A DNA stretch of 64,000 nucleotides, taken from Brachionus manjavacas (lineage: Eukaryota > Rotifera > Eurotatoria > Ploima > Brachionidae). The stretch spans positions 186,001 to 250,000 of the forward strand of contig JAHQIY010000032.1 of assembly GCA_019054805.1 (NCBI GenBank), read 5' to 3'. The notes below the pieces were generated by a model, which had not been told where the DNA came from, did no database searches, and saw only the letters and a program-made list of their open reading frames with translations. The translations under genes and the position numbers were made by a program. Positions 58,531-64,000 of the stretch are shown in pieces (the stretch's first letter is position 1; each line of letters starts with the position of its first letter).

Positions 58531-60403
58531 CTATTGTTAAAAATTAAAAATTAGTTTAACTTTAAACCAAAATTAAAGTGTGGAAAAATATTTTGAACTT
58601 GTATTGCAAGAACATTAAAATATATATCAAAAGCAAATTTTAATTTTAAGCTTTATAAAAATTGAAGCAAGTATAAGTAATTTTGCTTTTTAATAAATAA
58701 GATTCTGAAGCATTAATATTTTGTCTTGATTCAAATCCTTAATTCGGTTGTTAAAGCTTAAACAAAATCAAAAATATAAATATTTAAAATTAAAGGAATA
58801 AAATCAAGCTTTGTTTATTAACTTTGAATACAGAAACATTCAAAAAAATTTTTTTTTCTCAAAATAAAATGAATGCTTTATAGTAAAGAGACTTTTTATA
58901 CTATAAAGATGTTAATTTCATACAAGTTTGATTTTTTTTAAATTGATTAATTAAAAATTGTGCTTGTAAAAAAATCAAATATTGAGGATCTATTTATGTT
59001 TTCACTGTGTCTTGTTAAAATAAACTTTTTAGTATTTAGCTTTTCATAATTCTGTAACTAATTTTTTAGCTCTTTATTGCATCTTCTCTAATATACATTT
59101 TTCCAAAAAACTCTTTAAAAAAAAAAAAAAAATTCATTGCCATTCAAGAGTCAACGATTCAAGGGCCCAAAATTAGGGTTTTTTTCCTTAGGGCTTCGCA
59201 TCATCGATCCCATTTTATAGAGATCCTAATTTATCGAGTATATTCTTTTATCATACATTAGGATTTAAATGCCGATTTTAAAAATGAAAATCGAATATAA
59301 AGTAAGGGCTAAAATCCGAAAACTAAAATTAAATGCCACTTTTTTGTTTAAACCAAGAAAAAACTTAAAATTGAAATTCAGTTTTTAGAGCATGGATTAA
59401 AATTATTTAGAAATTATTCAAAAATTTATTTTAATTATTTTTTTAAATAAAAAAAAATTAACAATCCTAATTTTTAAGCGGCACTAAAATTTGAAATTTA
59501 CAATCATAGATGTGAAAAATGTTTAAAATTAAACCTAAAACGATTCAAAGTTTATAAAACTATACTAAAATGTATATTAAACCGAGATAGGGAATTCCTT
59601 TTATGAAACAAATAATCCTAGTTAAATCTGACAAACGAAATATAATTAGGATGCTTTTTCAAAATTCCTTTTTTTCCTGTGAAAAAAAAACAAATAAAAT
59701 AGTTCAATAGTTTAAAACATGCCTATTGTATAAAAATAAAACAACATATTACATAATAATTAAATAATTTCTTTTTAAATTAAATGTCATTAGTTAAGGC
59801 TCGAAATAAGCATGGTGGGAGAATAAAATTTATAGTTAAAGAAGGAATGATTTTAAACACAAAAAATTTATTTGATAAGTTTTCTGAAGAACTTTTTTGT
59901 ATCGAGATAAGCTTAAAAAATACACAATTTTAGTTTTAAGTCTTTACAATGCACCAAGTATTGAACTCTCTTAGGCGATTCTTTAAAAGCTTACCTCTTC
60001 AAAGTTTTTACTATAGTGAACCCTTTTTAAAGGTCGTGATAAAGATTTTTCTTTTTAGTTTTGGTTATTGCTTTAAAGATTATTATTTTAGACGTTTAGA
60101 ATTTAACCATCTGACTCTTTTTTATTCTGCTAACCCCTATTATTTTCATTAAGTAAATTAAATAAAATTTAAACAATAGTGTCATAACTAAATTTTGTCC
60201 ATGGTGGACTTTCTGAGACAAAAAAATGAATAAAACCAAATCGATAAGTCAAGAACTTAATTTTTTTTAAAAATATCTATGAAAGGAGTTCAGTCATTCC
60301 TCGATATAACGAACACTTTGGGCTGAAATTTCAGCAACCCAGCCGGTCCAATCTGCGAGAGTGAGTTAGCAGGCATGTTTAGATGAAACCAGTTTACTTT
60401 ATT
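58531..60403. other. MATE 5' flank and AT-rich intergenic DNA
   Basis: No supportable gene. An open frame 59949-60152 (+) has no recognisable domain. The promoter of the MATE gene should lie near 58.55 kb. Confidence 0.4.
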
Positions 60404-60960
60404 TTAGCCCCTGACGAATTTGAACATCTGTATCATATCTCCTCTTTCTCTCCTTTCAGACAGTTCTTGCAGCCTTAATTTTCTTAGTCTCTCCTCATAT
60501 GTCATATGTCTGAGTTGATGTATTGACTTCGTGGCCCTTCTTTGTACCATTTCAAGACACTTGATATCCTTGCTATTGTAAGGACACCACGCTTGTACAG
60601 CATATTCCAAATGTGGTCTTACATAAGTCTTTTACAGTGAGCTGAGCATTTTGACATCCATTGATTTAAATGTTTTGTGGATTGTAGCAAGTGCTGTGTT
60701 GTCCCTCATAGCTGCTATCTTACATTGGTCGTCCCACTTAAGATTGAACTTCATTTGGACTCCGAGATCTCTTTCCGAAAGTGATTCATCAAGAATATGC
60801 ACAATTCCAGATACTGGGTCGCTCATCTGGTATGACTCAACTTTATTTTTTTATTTTTTTTTTTGATCATTATTTTTTTTTTTTATCATCAGCTACTCGC
60901 ATTACCTTGCATTTATCGAAATTGAAGACCATTCGCCATTCGACCAAAGTTTATCAAAAA
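60404..60960 (-). pseudogene. LINE reverse-transcriptase C-terminal fragment
   Basis: Two frames, 60826-60632 (LDESLSERDLGVQMKFNLKW, ALATIHKTFKSMD) and 60610-60404 (MEYAVQAWCPYNSKDIKCLE, VQRRATKSIHQLRHMTYEER, RERGDMIQMFKFV), reproduce the downstream RT region of the LINEs described above (ERDLx-V, RPHLEYAV, VQ-RATK, RGDMIQMFK). The upstream portion (FDKCKVMRV near 60900) is in another frame. It lacks the catalytic core and the structured tail. It is closer in words to the 42-45.8 kb LINE than to the 16-19.7 kb one. Confidence 0.8.
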
Positions 60961-61319
60961 ATCGGTTATCGATAGTTGTTTGGTAAAGCTACTCCAAATT
61001 ATAAAAATTTTAAGTATTAAATAATAAATTAATTACATTACAATGTAATTTTTAAAGGCTTTTTTTCTGAGCCGGTTAAAAAAGTTCTTTGATAATGTTC
61101 AAAAATATTTGCTTTCGACGAAAAAATAGTTGAAAATGTTTTTTGTAGCATTAACGTTGTAATCTTTGGCTAGCTTTTAACTAGCTATTTTTTGCTATTT
61201 GAATGAATGCTTTTTTTATCTCTATCTTGCCTTCAAGAGTGATACATTTTCTCTTTTTACGGACTTGTTTTTATTAATTTTTAAAAATTAGAATTTTTTT
61301 TAGATTGACAATAATTTTT

Positions 61320-62225
61320 ATTTATTTTGTTTTATCTGTGTCGAGCTAAAGCTCCTTAAGATTTAAAAAAAATAAAATAAAAAATAATTAAAAATATTAT
61401 ATAAACAGGTGCAAAATGTTTAAATATTGATCAATTCAGGAAAACAAGAAGGAATACTAAGATAACAATTGCACAATGGAGTCGGATATTCGACATATCT
61501 TGATTCAAAACCCGCTTTATATTCATCAACCAGCTTAGCATCAATGGAACAGGATGCACAATATTGGAAGGAATATCATATTTTAGTTTAAGTATAAAAC
61601 GAACTGCTGAGTTTTGTAAGACTTGAATTTTTTAATGTTTGTCTCTAAAAGTGAATTAAGATATGGAAAAGAGTATTATATTATAGATCTGTTTAAAAAT
61701 TTATATAGATTTCCTAGTGTGTAATAGTTAAGGCCCCATTTTTTGTTAAACAATATTTTTATTTAGTTTAACCGTGAACTACAACGCTGTTTTATTTCAA
61801 CCATTGGGGTAAAGGTCAGTTTTGAATCAAATTTTATGCCTAAGAACTTGATTTCCTTTTGATTCTCAATTTTATTTTCATATATCTTTAAATTTAAGTC
61901 TATATTTTCTTTATTATATTTAGTGAAGACAATGAAGCAACACTTTTCAACAGATATTTTCATTTTCCACTTGAAGAGCTATTTTTTCTAATTCGTCTTA
62001 GTATTTGTTTATCTTATTTTCTAGATTTCCTATTTTCTTAAAAATGTAGAATGTGACCAAGTCATCGGCAAAAAGAGGAGAGTATTCATTATTTATTACA
62101 TTTCTTTTAGTTTCATCATCGATGAAAATACTAAAAAGTAATGAAGTAATTACTGAGCCTTGAGGACCACCTGCAGTAATATGGTATTCATCACTTATTG
62201 AATTTGCTTTAAAAGTCTAAGAATA
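61320..62225 (-). pseudogene. Reverse-transcriptase remnant of a different LINE group
   Basis: The frame at about 62220-62010 reads EYHITAGGPQGSVITSLLF, FSIFIDDE and YSPLFADDLVTFYIF, containing the GxPQGS and FADD boxes of reverse transcriptase. It then continues with breaks to 61963-61763: MKISVEKCCFIVFTKYNKEN and EIKFLGIKFDSKLTF, the block after the palm. Amino-acid composition is AT-driven and the blocks differ from the other LINEs here. Its 3' end near 61320 shows GAGCTTTAGCTC (an inverted repeat) then an AT-rich AAAATAAATAAAA tail. Frameshifts and stops break it. Confidence 0.7.
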
Positions 62226-62914
62226 AATTAATCCAATGTATTAGCTAAGGGGGAAGTTTCATTTTAATTAATTTATAAATAAGACCATCTGAATTATTAA
62301 TTAATGTACGAAGTATTAATTAATACTTGCAACTTCTATAAAATCCTTATGAAATATAAAATGAAATATTAAAATTTTTCAAATAAAATTGTCAATTGAA
62401 CAACAATGAATGCTAGCCCTTTCTGCAGCAAAGATTTTCAAAAACTATCAAAAAGAAATAGTTGTAATTACGATGATTAATACACGTAATTCTTTAACAC
62501 TAATGGTTGAAGCTTTTAATAATGCGCATGAAATAGGGTTTTTCAATTTAATCCTGTAAGTAAAGTAAAAATATTGAATTTTTGAAACGCATTCAACCTA
62601 TGTGTATAATATCACTTTTGTCACAAAAAAATGATTGGCAATTAGGCGATGTAATCCCGAGTAAAATAATAATTTTCAATGCTTTCTATGAGCTTCAATT
62701 CCAATAAGAAAACAGAATGATATTTATATATTATTTAAAAAAAAATAAAGATAAAATTAGATTTGAACTCAATTTTAAATTTACAAATTAGCTGCTTTGC
62801 TAAAAGCATCTTAATTATAAATCTGGTTCGATTTCGAATATGCTTCTGATTATACTTCAAGTTGAATGCAATCTTTAGAAGAGACTATCACGTTTCTTTT
62901 GAATGAAAAACCGT
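62226..62914. other. AT-rich DNA with a decayed reading frame
   Basis: A plus-strand open stretch near 62410-62560 reads AAKIFKNYQKEIVVITMINT and NNAHEIGFFNLIL, and one at 62826-62910 FDFEYASDYTS and LEETITFLLNEKP. They may be remains of an earlier copy of the frame at 63.17-63.66 kb because they run into the same 3' repeat. Confidence 0.35.
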
Positions 62915-62996
62915 AAGAAAATATTAATAGATCTAAAAAGTCTCATAAGAATCAGGAAAGAACTAACAAGAATAATTAAATAAGTTATTAAGTAAG
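62915..62996 (+). repeat. Direct repeat, copy 1
   Basis: About 82 bp, more than 90% identical to 63595-63675: starts AGAAAATATTAATAGATCTA, ends AAATAAGTTATTA. It encodes ENINRSKKSH and QERTNKNN in one frame, as does copy 2. Confidence 0.8.
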
Positions 62997-63167
62997 TTTA
63001 ATTTTGTACAAAATTTGCAAATTCGACTTTTGGCTTAGCAATCTTTATCTTAATTTTTAGCGACATCACGTGATCTAAAAGCAAAATTTCAAATGGAAAG
63101 TTCGCAAAAGAACCCAAGCGAAATTCAACGTTGGAATTTTAAGAATTCAGTCAATCTGAATTCTTAA

Positions 63168-63670
63168 AAAGTTGGAGAAACCTATTAATCACAAAACAAT
63201 CTTTTAGCAACTCAAATGTGAACTCAGAGACTCGGAATTTAAAGAAATTACAGCAATTTACAATTTCTCTTCGAACAATATATGGATTATAAAGTTCCAA
63301 CACGCCTTTACCGCTTCGAAAGTCTTTGAACATTCAATCGAAATAAATGGTGAATTTTTTAAAATTGAAGATTTAAATAAATTGCCGGAGATAAGAAGAT
63401 ACTCGATATTTAGGTTTCACTAACTCCCAGAAGATTTCAAGGAATTACTTCGAGACTTTTTCGATGGTGTTAAAATCAATGGTCTCAAAGGAGTACAAAT
63501 TTCAGAAGAAACATACAAGAAAGGCAAGTTAAAAACGGTGTGAAACGAGTAAAAGTTTCCTTCTCAAAAAAAATTATTAAAAAGTTAAGTTTAAAAGAAA
63601 ATATTAATAGATCTAAAAAGTCTCATTACAATCAGGAAAGAACTAACAAAAATAATAAAATAAGTTATTA
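63168..63670 (+). pseudogene. Degraded ORF, possibly RRM-like ORF1 of a retroelement
   Basis: One frame is open from 63168 except for two stops: CELRDSEFKEITAIYNFSSN, NIWIIKFQHAFTASKVFEHS, IEINGEFFKIEDLNKLPEIR, then after a stop LPEDFKELLRDFFDGVKING and VQISEETYKKGKLKTV. A one-base shift continues NGVKRVKVSFSKKIIKKLS and ends in a basic, Asn-rich tail ENINRSKKSHYNQERTNKN. The order (beta-rich strand with an aromatic pair, NG-FF, a second LP-xF...LL unit) suggests two RRM-like folds followed by a basic tail, as in some LINE ORF1 proteins. This is an inference without a named match. Confidence 0.4.
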
Positions 63671-63675
63671 GTAAG
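63595..63675 (+). repeat. Direct repeat, copy 2
   Basis: Second copy of the 62915-62996 repeat, 680 bp downstream; it forms the 3' end of the ORF at 63168-63670 and includes its stop. Confidence 0.8.
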
Positions 63676-64000
63676 TCAAACCGTTTGAATCAGCCATTGA
63701 ATTTTGATGAAATAATAAAATTGAGATTATTCGGAAAGAAAGAATTATTTTTATGGAGTTTAAAAGAGTAAGAACGAACTTGGAAAAAGAGCATCAAATG
63801 TATTTTGGAGTGAATTTTGGTATAAAATGTCTCTACCTTACAACGTTACACTTTAGGTATTTTCGATTTCACTTTCGATAGCTTTTATAGAACGTTTTTT
63901 TAAGAATTAATGGACTAATAAGCGGTAAAAGATCAATAAATTTGAGTCTTGAAGCATTTAATGAAAATTGTATGCTAAGATCTAATGTAAATTTAATTTA
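63676..64000. other. Window end, unassigned
   Basis: An open segment (PLNFDEIIKLRLFGKKELFL, 63690-63760) continues after the repeat with stops. No identity. Confidence 0.3.

Noticed and set aside
59949..60152. 67-residue plus-strand frame
   Set aside because: Phe/Tyr/Leu-rich, expected by chance in AT-rich DNA.
1..64000. CRISPR arrays, tRNA and rRNA genes
   Set aside because: No regular repeat-spacer array, no cloverleaf with A/B boxes and no rRNA-like conserved words were seen by eye; a tRNAscan/Rfam run would be decisive.

Overview
This window is a stretch of an AT-rich animal genome. Background GC is roughly a quarter to 30% by eye. Host genes have very short GT-AG introns (about 40-60 nt) plus a few long ones that hold transposon debris. 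The gene set is metazoan: pinin, MYPT (PPP1R12), an HRI-type eIF2-alpha kinase, COA1, CHMP2B, CCT3, PP5 and a MATE/SLC47 transporter. Very short introns, strong AT bias and many SWIM-MULE, DDE_Tnp_4, LINE and Ty3 remnants suggest a compact invertebrate such as a monogonont rotifer, but that is an inference; no species marker was read.

Layout. 1-26 kb is a transposon graveyard: a broken MULE transposase with its SWIM zinc finger (2-1554), an AATTTGAC array with ~20-bp spacing, a metallocarboxypeptidase pseudogene (7.4-7.7 kb), a Ty3-like gag-protease derivative lacking RT and integrase (9.9-11.3 kb), a GC-rich coiled-coil remnant (11.4-12.3 kb), a DDE_Tnp_4 transposase remnant (13.5-14.4 kb), a nearly full-length but dead LINE on the minus strand (16.0-19.7 kb), a truncated relative (21.0-21.9 kb), and a Ty3/Gypsy element with one recognisable LTR (22.6-25.65 kb).

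26.9-41.6 kb is a dense block of intact housekeeping genes: CCT3 (-), CHMP2B (+), pinin (-), PP5 (-), HRI-like kinase (-), COA1-like (-). CCT3 and CHMP2B are divergent; CHMP2B and pinin are convergent. A second LINE (+) occupies 42-45.8 kb. MYPT (-, ten exons, 49.4-54.7 kb) and a MATE transporter (-, about 13 exons, 56.0-58.5 kb) follow. The last 4 kb holds two LINE reverse-transcriptase remnants and a degraded, possibly ORF1-like reading frame with a repeated 3' end.

The intact genes do not form one pathway. They cover protein folding (CCT3, PP5), ESCRT-III (CHMP2B), splicing (pinin), translational stress control (HRI-like), mitochondrial assembly (COA1), actomyosin control (MYPT-PP1) and organic-cation export (MATE).

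The most notable non-coding observations are: five copies of a LINE 3'-end RNA fold whose helices persist while their sequences change; a foldback MITE family with 9-bp target duplications (MULE-like), one copy of which carries a nested retro-insertion with its own 15-bp duplication; a TTAA-flanked, piggyBac-style MITE inside a MYPT intron; and the gag-protease ORF joined directly to a polyprotein-style C-terminal tail.
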